Part shown: piece after piece, positions 18,714 to 27,846 of the stretch
Layout: the number at the start of each line of letters is the position of its first letter
Numbering within the stretch: the stretch's first letter is position 1
Assembly: GCA_035631655.1 (NCBI GenBank)
Contig: DASQIH010000127.1
Location: forward strand, 13,546-77,545
Direction of reading: 5' to 3'
From: Gp1-AA122 sp035631655
GTDB taxonomy: Bacteria > Acidobacteriota > Terriglobia > Terriglobales > Acidobacteriaceae
Length of the DNA: 64,000 bases
Notes under the pieces: generated by a model
Databases searched by the model: none
Told to the model about the DNA's origin: nothing
Seen by the model: only the letters and a program-made list of their open reading frames with translations
Made by a program: the position numbers and the translations under genes

Positions 18714-19094
18714 TTAGCGAACTTCGACGCTGCCGTGGAGTTGGATGATTGGACGGCGCACGATGATCTGCCCACGTTCGTCCTGATAGTAGTAATGAGG
18801 CCGGCCCTCATACATGTACGTGCGGCAACCGTATTTCTTGGCCTGGCCGGGAGGCAGACCGCAATTACCCCAGCCGGTTTTCTTTCCGCGATTCCATCCC
18901 GGAGGACGGCCGTCGCGATCGCCGTAAGTGCGATATTCGTATCCGTTGCGCGTTTCCCAGCGGCCCTGGTCGTCATCGAAGTGCTTCTTGGCGTGCTTGT
19001 TCCCTTTTCCTTGTCCGTGGTCCGCCATTAGAGTTGGGGTGGCCAATCCAAGCGATGCTATGAGAGCGAGCACTGCCAGCCCGTATCTGATCAT
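18714..19094 (-). CDS. Small secreted protein, unknown
   Basis: 126 residues from the ATG at 19094 with GGAG seven bases upstream. A clear signal peptide (MIRYGLAVLALIASLGLATP) is followed by a Gly/Lys/His/Arg-rich segment and a C-terminal part with PPGWNRGKKTGWGNCGLPPGQAKKYGC and a Tyr-rich strand ending in IIVRRPIIQLHGSVEVR. Secreted acidobacterial proteins with the PPGW/LPPGQAKK motif are common, and the layout recalls RcnB-like or DUF1236-like small envelope proteins, but the assignment is uncertain. The gene stands alone, divergent from the large BNR gene. Confidence 0.6.
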   Translation of the reverse strand: MIRYGLAVLALIASLGLATPTLMADHGQGKGNKHAKKHFDDDQGRWETRNGYEYRTYGDRDGRPPGWNRGKKTGWGNCGLPPGQAKKYGCRTYMYEGRPHYYYQDERGQIIVRRPIIQLHGSVEVR

Positions 19095-19233
19095 TCCAAT
19101 GCTCCGTATTAAGGGCAAGTAGAACAACACCAGAGTAGCTTACTCTTTCCTAGCTTGCAGGGGGACGATTACGGAGGTGTTGGGCAGCCGGGTTCCCATG
19201 ATTTATGCTTCTTTGTTTTTTAGGAGACAGACT

Positions 19234-22200
19234 GTGAAAGCAAGATGCCGGAGTGCTCTATCAGTTCTCGGAATTCTGCTTTTTGGATTAATCACGTTCT
19301 CCGCCGCCCAGGAGTTCAGTCCGAAGCTTTATCAAGGCATGCAATGGCGGATGATTGGCCCTTTCCGCGGCGGCCGCACCGTGGCGGTGAGCGGAGTGCC
19401 GGGCCGACCGAATGTCTTTTACATGGCGCCCAACAATGGCGGTGTGTGGAAAAGTAGCGATTCCGGTCGAACCTGGAATCCCATCTTCGACGGCCAGCCC
19501 ACCGGATCGATCGGCGCCCTGGCTGTAGCGCCTTCCAATCCCGACATCATTTACGTGGGCAGCGGCGAGGGCTTGCGCCGACCTGATCTCTCGGTAGGAG
19601 ACGGCATCTACAAATCCACCGATGGCGGCCAGACCTGGCAGCCTCTCGGATTGCGGGACGCCCAGCAGATTGGTGCCATCATCGTTGATCCTCGCGATCC
19701 GAACCGCGTGTTGGTTGCGGCTCTCGGGCATCCTTATGGCCCGAATCCCGAGCGTGGAGTCTTCCGCTCGCTGGATGGCGGCGCGACCTGGCAAAAGGTC
19801 CTTTACAAAGACGACAACACCGGGGCGATTGATCTGGCATTCGATCCCGCGGACGCACAAATTGTCTATGCCGATATATGGTCCTCGCGCCGTCCGCCCT
19901 GGACCACTGGCGGCGGCTACAACGGCCCGGGCAGCGGGCTTTACAAATCAACCGATGGCGGCACTAACTGGAAGCAACTCACTGAGGGCCTGCCCACGGA
20001 AAAGGACAAGCTGGGCCGCATCGGAATTGGTATTGCCCCCAGCCATCCGAATCGCATTTACGCCTTGGTAGATGCGCCGAAGCTTGGTGGCTTGTATCGT
20101 TCCGATAATGCCGGCGAAAACTGGCAGAGAGTGAACGAGGAAGAACGCATCTGGGGACGTGGTGACGACTTCGCCTGCGTTCGCGTAGACCCCAAAAACC
20201 AAGATATCGTCTACGTGGCGAACACTTCGACCTATCGTTCCACCGACGCCGGCAAGAATTTCACCGCCATCAAGGGCGCGCCGGGTGGAGATGACTACCA
20301 CACCATCTGGATCAATCCGGAGAATCCGGACATCATCGCGCTCGCCAGCGATCAGGGCCTTACTCTCAGCGTGAATGGCGGCCAGACCTGGAGCTCGTGG
20401 TACAACCAACCGACGGCGCAGTTCTATCACGTCATCACTGACAATCAGTTTCCCTACTGGGTCTACGGCGGGCAGCAGGAGAGCGGCAGCGCCGGTACGG
20501 CCAGCCGCAGTGATTTTGGCGAAATCACGTTTCGCGAGTGGTATCCGATCGGAACCGAAGAGTACGGCTACGTTGCTCCCGATCCGCTCAATCCAAATCT
20601 CATTTACGGCGGCAAGACCACGCGCTATGACCGCACCACCGGCCAGACCCAGGATGTCTCACCCGTGGTGCTGCGTACTGGCCAGTACCGCTTTAATCGC
20701 ACGGCACCGCTGATCTTCTCCCCAGCAGACCCGCATGTGCTCTATTTGGCATCGAATGTGCTTTTCAAGACTACTAACGGCGGACAAAGCTGGGACATCA
20801 TCAGCCCCGACCTGACCCGCGAAGATCCGGGAGTGCCGCCCAATTTAGGCGTGTTCGTCGAGTCCGACCCGGCCAAAGGTAAGCATCGTGGCGTGATTTA
20901 CTCGATTGCTCCCTCGTCCAAGGACGTAAACCTGATTTGGATCGGCACCGATGACGGCTTAATCCAGGTGACGCACGATGGAGGCAAGAATTGGCAGAAC
21001 GTCACGCCCTCGGAGTTGACGCCGTGGAGCAAGCTGGCCCAGATGGATGCCTCGCACTTTGACACCGTGACGGTCTATGCCGCCGTGAATCGTTTTCGTC
21101 TCGATGATCTGCGTCCGTACGTCTATCGCACCCACGACGGCGGCAAAACCTGGCAGAAGATCGTTACTGGACTTCCCGAGAACGAACCCGTCAACACCGT
21201 ACGCGAAGATCCCGAGAGAAAAGGCTTGCTCTTCGCCGGCACCGAGCGCAGCGTGTATGTCTCCTTCGATGATGGCGACCACTGGCAATCGCTGCAGCTC
21301 AACTTACCTGCGACTTCCATCCGCGATCTGGTCGTTCACCAGGATGACGTGGTAGTGGGCACACATGGGCGATCTTTCTGGATTCTCGACAACATCACGC
21401 CGCTCCGCCAGCTCAACCCGTGGGTAGCCGATTCCGACGTCCACTTGTTTGCGCCCGAGGTCACGTACCGCATGCGCCGCGACAACAACACGGATACGCC
21501 GCTTCCACCCGAAGAGCCCGCCGGCAAGAATCCGCCCGACGGCGCCATGCTGGATTACCTGCTGAAATCAAGCGAGCCCGTCACTCTCGAGATTGCTGAT
21601 GAAGCCGGAAAATTGGTGCGCCGGTTTTCGAGTACAGACAAGCCGGAACCGGTGAACCCAAAAGAATTGCCCGTTCCCACCTATTGGATCAGGCCGCCCC
21701 AGATTCTCTCGGCGGAGCCCGGCATGCACCGCTTTGTCTGGGATCTACACTATCCGCCCCCCGATGCGCTGGAGCACGAGTACCCAATCTCCGCGATTTA
21801 CCACGACACTCCGCGTTTCCCGCTCGGCCCCGCCGTCCTCCCGGGCAACTACAATGTCAAGCTCACCGCCGGCGGAAAAAGCTACACGCAGCCTCTGACC
21901 ATCAAGATGGATCCGCGCGTGAAGACCCCGCCTGACGGGCTTCGCCAGAAGTTTGAAACCGAACTCAGAATTACTGAGGCCATGCATCAGGACTACACCG
22001 CTCTGCAAGAGGTACGCCTCCTGAGAGCTCAATTAAAGCAACTGCAGGACAAAGCCAAGAAACCGCTTTCCGATTCCATCGCAGCTTTTGACAAGAAAGC
22101 TGCCGAACTGGAAGGCGCGTCTGGTGGGTATGGCGCGGTATTCCTGAAAGACGCTGCCGGAAGAAGTCTCGCGCGCTTGAATGGCGGTCTCAATCGCTTG

Positions 22201-22383
22201 CTCGGGGCGGTGGACAGCGCTGATGCAGCGCCGACCACCCAGCAGATCGCCATGCTCAACCAGGTGCAAGCCGCACTCGAGCAGCAATTGGCCGCCTGGA
22301 AGGAAATGAAAGAGCGCGATGTGGCGGCATTGAATAGCCGGCTTCGGCGAGCCCAGCTAAAGGAAATCACGATTGAGAAGTAG
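19234..22383 (+). CDS. Secreted sortilin/VPS10-type BNR propeller protein
   Basis: 1049 residues starting at a GTG preceded by AGGAG seven bases upstream; two ATGs further up (19177, 19198) lack such a site. Signal peptide ARCRSALSVLGILLFGLITF with cleavage near AAQ. Residues about 35-740 form a 10-bladed-like propeller with many BNR units (GGVWKSSDSGRTWNPIF, GIYKSTDGGQTWQPLG, GVFRSLDGGATWQKVL, YRTHDGGKTWQKIV). The C-terminal 300 residues include a beta domain (NYNVKLTAGGKSYTQPL) and a helical tail. Such proteins are often annotated as glycosyl hydrolases on the basis of the propeller alone; I see no catalytic evidence. Likely exported and surface or periplasmic. It is unrelated outside the repeats to the 1951-6138 protein. 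Confidence 0.9.
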   Translation: MKARCRSALSVLGILLFGLITFSAAQEFSPKLYQGMQWRMIGPFRGGRTVAVSGVPGRPNVFYMAPNNGGVWKSSDSGRTWNPIFDGQPTGSIGALAVAPSNPDIIYVGSGEGLRRPDLSVGDGIYKSTDGGQTWQPLGLRDAQQIGAIIVDPRDPNRVLVAALGHPYGPNPERGVFRSLDGGATWQKVLYKDDNTGAIDLAFDPADAQIVYADIWSSRRPPWTTGGGYNGPGSGLYKSTDGGTNWKQLTEGLPTEKDKLGRIGIGIAPSHPNRIYALVDAPKLGGLYRSDNAGENWQRVNEEERIWGRGDDFACVRVDPKNQDIVYVANTSTYRSTDAGKNFTAIKGAPGGDDYHTIWINPENPDIIALASDQGLTLSVNGGQTWSSWYNQPTAQFYHVITDNQFPYWVYGGQQESGSAGTASRSDFGEITFREWYPIGTEEYGYVAPDPLNPNLIYGGKTTRYDRTTGQTQDVSPVVLRTGQYRFNRTAPLIFSPADPHVLYLASNVLFKTTNGGQSWDIISPDLTREDPGVPPNLGVFVESDPAKGKHRGVIYSIAPSSKDVNLIWIGTDDGLIQVTHDGGKNWQNVTPSELTPWSKLAQMDASHFDTVTVYAAVNRFRLDDLRPYVYRTHDGGKTWQKIVTGLPENEPVNTVREDPERKGLLFAGTERSVYVSFDDGDHWQSLQLNLPATSIRDLVVHQDDVVVGTHGRSFWILDNITPLRQLNPWVADSDVHLFAPEVTYRMRRDNNTDTPLPPEEPAGKNPPDGAMLDYLLKSSEPVTLEIADEAGKLVRRFSSTDKPEPVNPKELPVPTYWIRPPQILSAEPGMHRFVWDLHYPPPDALEHEYPISAIYHDTPRFPLGPAVLPGNYNVKLTAGGKSYTQPLTIKMDPRVKTPPDGLRQKFETELRITEAMHQDYTALQEVRLLRAQLKQLQDKAKKPLSDSIAAFDKKAAELEGASGGYGAVFLKDAAGRSLARLNGGLNRLLGAVDSADAAPTTQQIAMLNQVQAALEQQLAAWKEMKERDVAALNSRLRRAQLKEITIEK

Positions 22384-22390
22384 GGGGATC

Positions 22391-22421
22391 GTGTGGCGGC
22401 GGGTCTTCGACCCGCCCTCCC
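22391..22421. repeat. Palindromic repeat, GGCGGGTC family
   Basis: GGCGGGTC-TTC-GACCCGCC hairpin preceded by GTGT. Relatives lie at 37579-37631 and 54760-54814, and a fragment near 59417. It sits between two convergent stop codons and may act as a terminator-like hairpin, though no T-run follows. Confidence 0.7.
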
Positions 22422-22431
22422 CGGCAAGGCT

Positions 22432-23784
22432 TTATCCTCGCGCTGCAATCATGAGCCCACTTGCACCGGGCAGGCGGATGTGTTGCACATCCGGAAAACC
22501 TGCTTCTCGCAGCCAGTCTGTATACTCCGGCTCGCTGTAACTTGCGCCGGCGCGCGTTCCCACCAGCATGTTAAGGGAGAACAGCGCCGCAAACCGGGGA
22601 GCCGTCTTGCTGGGCTCCAGAATGAAATCCTGAATTACTAACCGTCCCTTAGGAGCAAGTGCCTCGTAGGCTTTCTTGATTAATGCGCGATTCTCCTCCG
22701 GGGAAAACATGTGACAAATCGCGGAAAGCAGAATCAAATCGAAGTTCTTGCCAAAGGAATCGCGCAGCATATCCCCACTTCGCGTCGTGATGCGATCGCT
22801 CAGACCTGCTTTCCCAATGTATTCCTGCGTGAGCGGGAGAACATAGCCCAAGTCCAGGATCTCCGATTTCAGATCAGGAACAGCGCGGGCAAAGGCAATG
22901 GAATACGCTCCCGACCCGCCACCGAGGTCTAACATGCGATGAATCCCGCTAGTTCCCACCGCTTTGAGAACCAGTCCGGCACGTTCCTTCGCATTGCGGT
23001 CCATAGCAGCTATGAAGTCGGAACGCTCTTCATCATCGCGAACGCGCGCCTTTAGCGAAGTGCCTGCGCGCACGGCGTCGGTGAGCGTCGACCAGCGATG
23101 CCATAGGTTCGCTGTGTGCATCAGCCCGCCCCGCGCGTTGTCCGGAGAACCTTCCGCAAAGAAGCGCGCACTGCCCGCGGTATTCGAAAAAGTTCCATTG
23201 TGCTTCTCGAGGAGCTTCAGGCTGACCAAGGCATTGAGCAGCATTTCGGTCGCGCGTGGATCAGCTTCGATTTTTTCGGCCACTTGCTTTCCCGACGCGC
23301 CCTTCCCCACAGCGGTAAACACGTCCAGTTCCAGCGCCGTGAGTACGGCCCGGCTGGGCGTGAATCCACGAATCATTTCATTGAGATCGTCAGGAAGAGT
23401 GCCTGCCTGATCTCTGGCCTTCATGGCACCGCGATAACGCTCCCGGTGCTCAGTCATCGCGGCTTTCATAGCTGGAGAGTCATTCCACACCAAGCGGGAG
23501 ATGACCTTGCCCGAACGAAAATGGCGGCTGACGATCTCGGGTACGTCCTCGTTCTTCACCTTGCGATACCAGGTACCCTCGGGATACGTAATCATCACGG
23601 GACCGTCATCGCACAACCCAAGGCAACCACAGGTCGTCACCTGGACGTCGTTGTCGAGCCCCTGCGACCCGACCTCGCGTTGCAGGGCCTCGAGAACGCG
23701 AGCCGAGCCATTACAAGAACACGAGGTTACTCCTTCGGGCTTTTCCTGTGTGCAGACGAATACATGATGACGAAACGGCTCCAT
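22432..23784 (-). CDS. [2Fe-2S] thioredoxin-like ferredoxin fused to an O-methyltransferase
   Basis: 450 residues from the ATG at 23784, which has a perfect AGGAGG five bases upstream. Residues 1-80 match the thioredoxin-like [2Fe-2S] ferredoxin family: Cys11, Cys24, Cys54 and Cys58 keep the C-x12-C...C-x3-C spacing, with CGCLGLCDDGPVMITYPEG. After a linker, residues about 145-250 form the dimerisation/winged-helix domain of plant-type O-methyltransferases (FTPSRAVLTALELDVFTAVG, ATEMLLNALVSLKLL). Residues about 275-450 form the SAM-binding domain (MLDLGGGSGAYSIAFARAVP; LAPKGRLVIQDFI). The catalytic His is not obvious. The combination predicts a redox-linked or redox-sensed methyl transfer in the cytoplasm. 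Substrate unknown. Confidence 0.88.
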   Translation of the reverse strand: MEPFRHHVFVCTQEKPEGVTSCSCNGSARVLEALQREVGSQGLDNDVQVTTCGCLGLCDDGPVMITYPEGTWYRKVKNEDVPEIVSRHFRSGKVISRLVWNDSPAMKAAMTEHRERYRGAMKARDQAGTLPDDLNEMIRGFTPSRAVLTALELDVFTAVGKGASGKQVAEKIEADPRATEMLLNALVSLKLLEKHNGTFSNTAGSARFFAEGSPDNARGGLMHTANLWHRWSTLTDAVRAGTSLKARVRDDEERSDFIAAMDRNAKERAGLVLKAVGTSGIHRMLDLGGGSGAYSIAFARAVPDLKSEILDLGYVLPLTQEYIGKAGLSDRITTRSGDMLRDSFGKNFDLILLSAICHMFSPEENRALIKKAYEALAPKGRLVIQDFILEPSKTAPRFAALFSLNMLVGTRAGASYSEPEYTDWLREAGFPDVQHIRLPGASGLMIAARG

Positions 23785-23921
23785 TGCGTCCTCCTGAAGA
23801 ACTGATAACAAACTATTATTTCGCGCAGCGAGGCAGCCTGCCGTGATTGGAGTCACAAAGAGCCAGCAGTACGGCCCCAGACCAAATCTGTTAAAAATGG
23901 CGATGAGGCAAGGTACGACTT

Positions 23922-25070
23922 ATGGCTCACCTTTTTGATCCACTCCCGATTCGCGATGTGGTGTTGGCCAATCGGATCGTAGTTTCCCCTATGTGCCAGT
24001 ACTCCAGCGCGGATGGCTTCGCCAATGAATGGCACTTCGTTCACCTGGCCAGCCGAGCCGTGGGCGGCGCCGGCCTGGTGTTCACCGAAGCCAGCGCTGT
24101 ATTGCCGGAAGCGCGCATCAGCCCGCAGGATCTGGGAATCTGGAGCGACGATCACATCGAGCTGTTGGCCCGTATGGTGCGCTTTATTCACGATCAAGGC
24201 AGCGTTGCCGGCATGCAATTAGCCCACGCCGGCCGAAAAGCCAGTACTCGCCGGCCGTGGGCAGGTTCCGGTACCGTTCCCGAAAACGAGGGTGGTTGGA
24301 AGAAAGTTGTTGCTCCCAGCCCCATACCGTTTGCCGAGCGATATTCGATGCCGCAGGCACTCTCGACGGAAGGCATTCAAGAGATCGTGGATGCTTTCGC
24401 GCAAGCCGCTGGTCGCGCCAGCCAGGCCGGCTTTCGTGTCATCGAGATCCACGCCGCTCATGGATATCTCATCCACGAATTTCTTTCACCGCTCAGCAAC
24501 CGCCGAGATGATCGCTACGGCGGCTCGTTCGAGAACCGCACCCGCATTCTGCGCGAGATTGTCTCTGCGGTACGCTCCGTCTGGCCAGCAAGGGCTCCTC
24601 TGTTCGTCCGGATCTCGGCCACAGACTGGGTGGAGGGTGGCTGGGATATCGAACAGTCCATCGAACTCGCTCGCCAGCTCAAGCCGCTCGGCGTGGACCT
24701 GATTGATTGCTCCTCAGGGGGAAATGTGCCACACGCCAAAATTCCCATGGGTCCCGGTTATCAGACGCCCTTTGCCGAGCGAATTCGGCGGGAAGCGGGG
24801 ATTTCCGCCGGTGCGGTGGGAATGATCACAGCGCCGGTGCAGGCCGATCACATCATCGGAACCGGCCAGGCGGATGTGGTGATCTTGGCGCGCGAATTTC
24901 TGCGCGATCCGTATTGGCCGCTGCGAGCCGCGCGCGAACTAGGACGCACGACCGCCTGGCCCGCGCAGTACCTCCGAGCTGCGCCGGAGGGCTCCACCTC
25001 GCGCACTCCTGTCAATCTGGCGGAACTGGACGCGGCCTTCGAGGAGCAGCATGCCGTGCCGGAACGCTGA
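23922..25070 (+). CDS. NADH:flavin oxidoreductase, YqjM-type old yellow enzyme
   Basis: 382 residues. FMN-dependent ene-reductase of the thermophilic-like OYE class. Seen: SPMCQYSS with the conserved Cys25 that tunes the flavin, MQLAHAGRKAS, the substrate-binding pair in IEIHAAHGYLIHEFLSPLSNRR followed by DRYGGSFENR, and WVEGGWDIE. These reduce activated C=C bonds with NADPH. The physiological substrate is usually unknown. The gene is divergent from the ferredoxin-methyltransferase gene (137 bases apart); a shared redox context is possible but only inferred. Confidence 0.94.
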   Translation: MAHLFDPLPIRDVVLANRIVVSPMCQYSSADGFANEWHFVHLASRAVGGAGLVFTEASAVLPEARISPQDLGIWSDDHIELLARMVRFIHDQGSVAGMQLAHAGRKASTRRPWAGSGTVPENEGGWKKVVAPSPIPFAERYSMPQALSTEGIQEIVDAFAQAAGRASQAGFRVIEIHAAHGYLIHEFLSPLSNRRDDRYGGSFENRTRILREIVSAVRSVWPARAPLFVRISATDWVEGGWDIEQSIELARQLKPLGVDLIDCSSGGNVPHAKIPMGPGYQTPFAERIRREAGISAGAVGMITAPVQADHIIGTGQADVVILAREFLRDPYWPLRAARELGRTTAWPAQYLRAAPEGSTSRTPVNLAELDAAFEEQHAVPER

Positions 25071-25138
25071 TTTCCGTTTTTGGGGAAGAAGGGATCAACG
25101 GGCGCGAGCCAGGAACTCGTGCCCGGTCTGCAGAAACT

Positions 25139-25495
25139 TTACGCGGCTACGCCTTTACGAAAAGACTTCACTGCCTCTTCCACGGTATCAAACACTTCAA
25201 AGACCGTGAGCAGCTTGGTGACCTGAAGCAAGTCGCCCACCCGCTGGGTGAGAGCTGCTAACTTGATCGCACCGCCAGCGTTGCGGGCCGTGGTATAAAG
25301 CGCCACCAGCGTTCCCAGCCCGCCGCTATCGATGTAATTCACTCCGCCCAGGTTAAGCACGATGTGGTTGTTCTGCGAGATCAGGTTCTTGACGCTGTCG
25401 CGCAAGCTGGCCGATTCCTCGCCAAATACAAGGCGGCCTTCGCAGTCCATCACCATAACTCCGTCCACGGTTCGGGTACTAAGTCTGAGTTGCAC
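25139..25495 (-). CDS. STAS-domain anti-anti-sigma factor-like protein
   Basis: 118 residues from a GTG at 25495 with AGGAGG six bases upstream; a longer frame to 25624 has no protein-like N-terminus. One STAS domain: VMVMDCEGRLVFGEESASLRDSV, then the phosphorylation loop NYIDSGGLGTLVALY with a Ser in the usual place, and the C-terminal helix FDTVEEAVKSF. Such proteins bind anti-sigma kinases of the SpoIIAB/RsbW type in partner switching; no kinase or phosphatase gene is next to it. It is divergent from dnaX. Confidence 0.92.
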   Translation of the reverse strand: MQLRLSTRTVDGVMVMDCEGRLVFGEESASLRDSVKNLISQNNHIVLNLGGVNYIDSGGLGTLVALYTTARNAGGAIKLAALTQRVGDLLQVTKLLTVFEVFDTVEEAVKSFRKGVAA

Positions 25496-25625
25496 GGGAA
25501 ACCTCCTGGCGCCCGGCATTAGCCCGGGACAGCATAAAGGTAGCGCGGTTGGCGGCATCCCGCAAGGACATAAACACCGCTCAGACGGCTCAATTCGCGG
25601 ATTCGGCGGCCCTCCGAGCATCACG

Positions 25626-25631
25626 TATAAT
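25626..25631 (+). promoter_or_regulatory. Perfect -10 hexamer upstream of dnaX
   Basis: TATAAT ends 15 bases before the dnaX ATG, implying a leader of only about eight bases. No Shine-Dalgarno is present. No convincing -35 was found. Confidence 0.45.
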
Positions 25632-25646
25632 CAGATTTCACCTGCC

Positions 25647-27416
25647 ATGAGTTACCAGGTTCTCGCGCGTAAGTACCGGCCCCAGAAGTTCTCCGAGGTC
25701 ATCGGGCAGGAGCATGTCACCCAGACCTTAAAGAACGCCATTGAGCAAGGCCGCACCGCCCACGGATATATCTTCAGCGGACATAGGGGGATCGGCAAAA
25801 CCACGGTGGCGCGCATCCTGGCTATGTCCCTGAACTGCCGATCCACGGACCACCCGGTATCTGAACCCTGTGGCGTGTGCGAGTCCTGTACCGAGATTCG
25901 TGCCGGGAACGCCGTGGACGTAATTGAGATCGACGCCGCCACGAATCGCGGTATCGACGAAATTCGCGAACTGCGCGAGGCAGCCCGCTACCGGCCCGCC
26001 CGCGATCGTTTCAAGATCTATATCCTCGACGAAGCCCACCAGATCACCGACGCCGCCTTCAATGCGCTGCTGAAGACACTGGAGGAACCGCCTGGCCACG
26101 TAGTTTTCATGTTGGCGACAACCCAGCCGGAGGACATCCCACAAACGATTCGCTCGCGTTGCCAACATTTCAGCTTTCGGGCTGTGCGTTTTGAGCAGAT
26201 CCTGCAGCAGCTCAAGGATATTGCGGTAAAAGAGAAGATCACAGCGGATGACGACGCTCTAGCTTTGCTCGCCGAGGCCGGAGACGGCTCCATGCGGGAC
26301 GCGCTTTCCATCATGGATCAGGCGATCGCATCCTGCGAAGGTCGTCTGACGGCTGAGTCCGTTCGCCAACTGGTGGGGGCCGCGCCCTCAGGCGTGCTCG
26401 AAGAAGTCATGCAAGGGGTCTCACGTGGTTCCGGTGAAGATATTCTGCGTCTTGTCGACAAGCTCATGAGTGAAGGCCAGAACCCGACCCATTTCGCGCG
26501 CCAGATGGTCCGCTTTCTGCGCAATGCATTAGTAGCGAAGGTTGCGGGGGTAGAGTCGTCGCTGCTGCAGATTTCCAGTGACGAGCGCACCCGTGTGGCC
26601 CGGGTTGCGGAGTTATTCGGTGAAGAGGATTTGGCTCGTCACCTGCAAATCATGCTGCGTACGCACAGTGAACTCGGATACAAGCAGGAGCAGCGATTCC
26701 ATCTGGAATTGGGCCTGCTGAAGATGGCCCATGCCCAGCGACTGCTTCCGATCGAGCAATTGCTGAGCGAAGCTGGAGTGCAACCGGCTCCCCGGACCGC
26801 GGCCTCTCCGTCCGGCGCCCGTCCGATCACCGACAGAGGTCGCAGCGGCGCAGAATCATCGAGGGCACGCTCAGGCCAGGTCTCGCCCTTTGCCGCCGAT
26901 TCCGCGCGCAAGGGTAGCTCCAAGCCGGAATTATCAGCCGATTCCGCTGGCCCGCAGTTGGTGCCGGGCGTGGTAATGGGCGCGGCTGCCCCGGCTACGG
27001 CTCCGGTGAGAGAACAGTTTGCCAACGAGGCAGATCCGGAAGGGGCTCCCGACCTGCGCAGCGCCGTGCTCAACGCACTCGCTGATCACCGGATGCTGGT
27101 CGCCATGCTGGAAACCGGCGAGTGGAAGGTGGAAGGCAACGAGTTGGTCATCAAGGTTGCCGAATCGGCAACAGTAATTGACATGTCCTTGGGCGCGGAT
27201 GCCCGGCGCTTAGCTATTGCGGCCGCCAGCGGTTCGTTAGGAAGGGCCATAAAACTGAAAGTAGTTCCGGGTGGAGCGTCGCGGACGCCACCGCCCCGCG
27301 AGGCATCCAACGGCAGCGCACGAGCGCGCGCTGAGCAGGATCCAATCGTCCGGCGCATGAAAGAAAAATTTGGCGCAGAAATCAGGACAATCATCGATTA
27401 TCGCGAGAAGAGGTAG
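25647..27416 (+). CDS. dnaX: DNA polymerase III subunit gamma/tau
   Basis: 589 residues; AAA+ clamp-loader ATPase. The start MSYQVLARKYRPQKFSEVIGQ is canonical. Walker A is GHRGIGKT (45-52), a four-Cys zinc module lies near residues 65-85 (CRSTDHPVSEPCGVCESC), Walker B is ILDEAHQIT, and the sensor-1 and arginine-finger regions (LATTQPEDIPQTIRSRCQHF) follow. After the collar domain a Pro/Ser/Ala-rich linker and a C-terminal domain of about 100 residues remain, which fits a tau-like product. The slippery A-AAA-AAG frameshift signal used in E. coli was not seen. ybaB and recR follow in the usual dnaX-ybaB-recR order, 33 and then 91 bases apart. Confidence 0.97.
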   Translation: MSYQVLARKYRPQKFSEVIGQEHVTQTLKNAIEQGRTAHGYIFSGHRGIGKTTVARILAMSLNCRSTDHPVSEPCGVCESCTEIRAGNAVDVIEIDAATNRGIDEIRELREAARYRPARDRFKIYILDEAHQITDAAFNALLKTLEEPPGHVVFMLATTQPEDIPQTIRSRCQHFSFRAVRFEQILQQLKDIAVKEKITADDDALALLAEAGDGSMRDALSIMDQAIASCEGRLTAESVRQLVGAAPSGVLEEVMQGVSRGSGEDILRLVDKLMSEGQNPTHFARQMVRFLRNALVAKVAGVESSLLQISSDERTRVARVAELFGEEDLARHLQIMLRTHSELGYKQEQRFHLELGLLKMAHAQRLLPIEQLLSEAGVQPAPRTAASPSGARPITDRGRSGAESSRARSGQVSPFAADSARKGSSKPELSADSAGPQLVPGVVMGAAAPATAPVREQFANEADPEGAPDLRSAVLNALADHRMLVAMLETGEWKVEGNELVIKVAESATVIDMSLGADARRLAIAAASGSLGRAIKLKVVPGGASRTPPPREASNGSARARAEQDPIVRRMKEKFGAEIRTIIDYREKR

Positions 27417-27449
27417 AAAAAAGTTGGTTTCAAAGTTCCGAGGTCTTCC

Positions 27450-27755
27450 ATGGGTGGCTTCAACCTTCAAGAAATGCTGTCCCAGGCACGCAAGCAGTAC
27501 GACGTGCTCCAAAAGAAAATGCAGGAGACCGTGGTCGAAGCCTCCGCCGGGGGCGGCAGCGTCACGGTGAAGATGGACGGCCGGAAGCAGCTTTTAACTA
27601 TTAAGATCGACCCCGAGGTGGTGAAAGCTGGCGATCTGGAAATGCTCCAGGACTTGATCATCGCCGCCGTCAACGAGGCAGCCCGGAAGATCGACGAGGC
27701 CGTGCAGTCCACCGTAGGCGGAATGCTCGGCGGCATGGGAATCCCGGGATTGTAA
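27450..27755 (+). CDS. ybaB: Nucleoid-associated protein YbaB/EbfC
   Basis: 101 residues. A small dimeric DNA-binding protein (FNLQEMLSQARKQYDVLQKKMQ, VTVKMDGRKQLLTIKIDPEV, MLQDLIIAAVNEA) that ends in a Gly/Met-rich tail GGMLGGMGIPGL, as usual. It lies between dnaX and recR, the conserved bacterial arrangement. GAGGT five bases upstream supports the ATG at 27450. A short palindromic repeat lies in the gap to recR. Confidence 0.96.
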   Translation: MGGFNLQEMLSQARKQYDVLQKKMQETVVEASAGGGSVTVKMDGRKQLLTIKIDPEVVKAGDLEMLQDLIIAAVNEAARKIDEAVQSTVGGMLGGMGIPGL

Positions 27756-27763
27756 GTAACGTT

Positions 27764-27796
27764 TGTCATCCTGAGCGAAGCGAAGAATCTCTGCAT
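27764..27796. repeat. TCATCCTGAGCGAAGCGAAG-family repeat
   Basis: Thirty-three bases almost identical to the copy at 29639-29670 (one changed base in the GAAGGATCT part). It sits in the ybaB-recR gap. See the fuller inverted pair at 53273-53370. Confidence 0.8.
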
Positions 27797-27846
27797 TTTT
27801 GCGTTCGCAGCTCCTCCGAGTTTGCACAGGACGAGATCAGATTGAT

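Noticed and set aside
19234..22383. Glycosyl hydrolase call for the second BNR protein
   Set aside because: Only the propeller repeats support it; no catalytic acid/nucleophile region was recognised, so I kept a neutral name.
25362..25646. Upstream extension of the dnaX frame to 25362
   Set aside because: The added residues overlap the divergent STAS gene and are not conserved; the protein starts normally at MSYQVLARKYRP.
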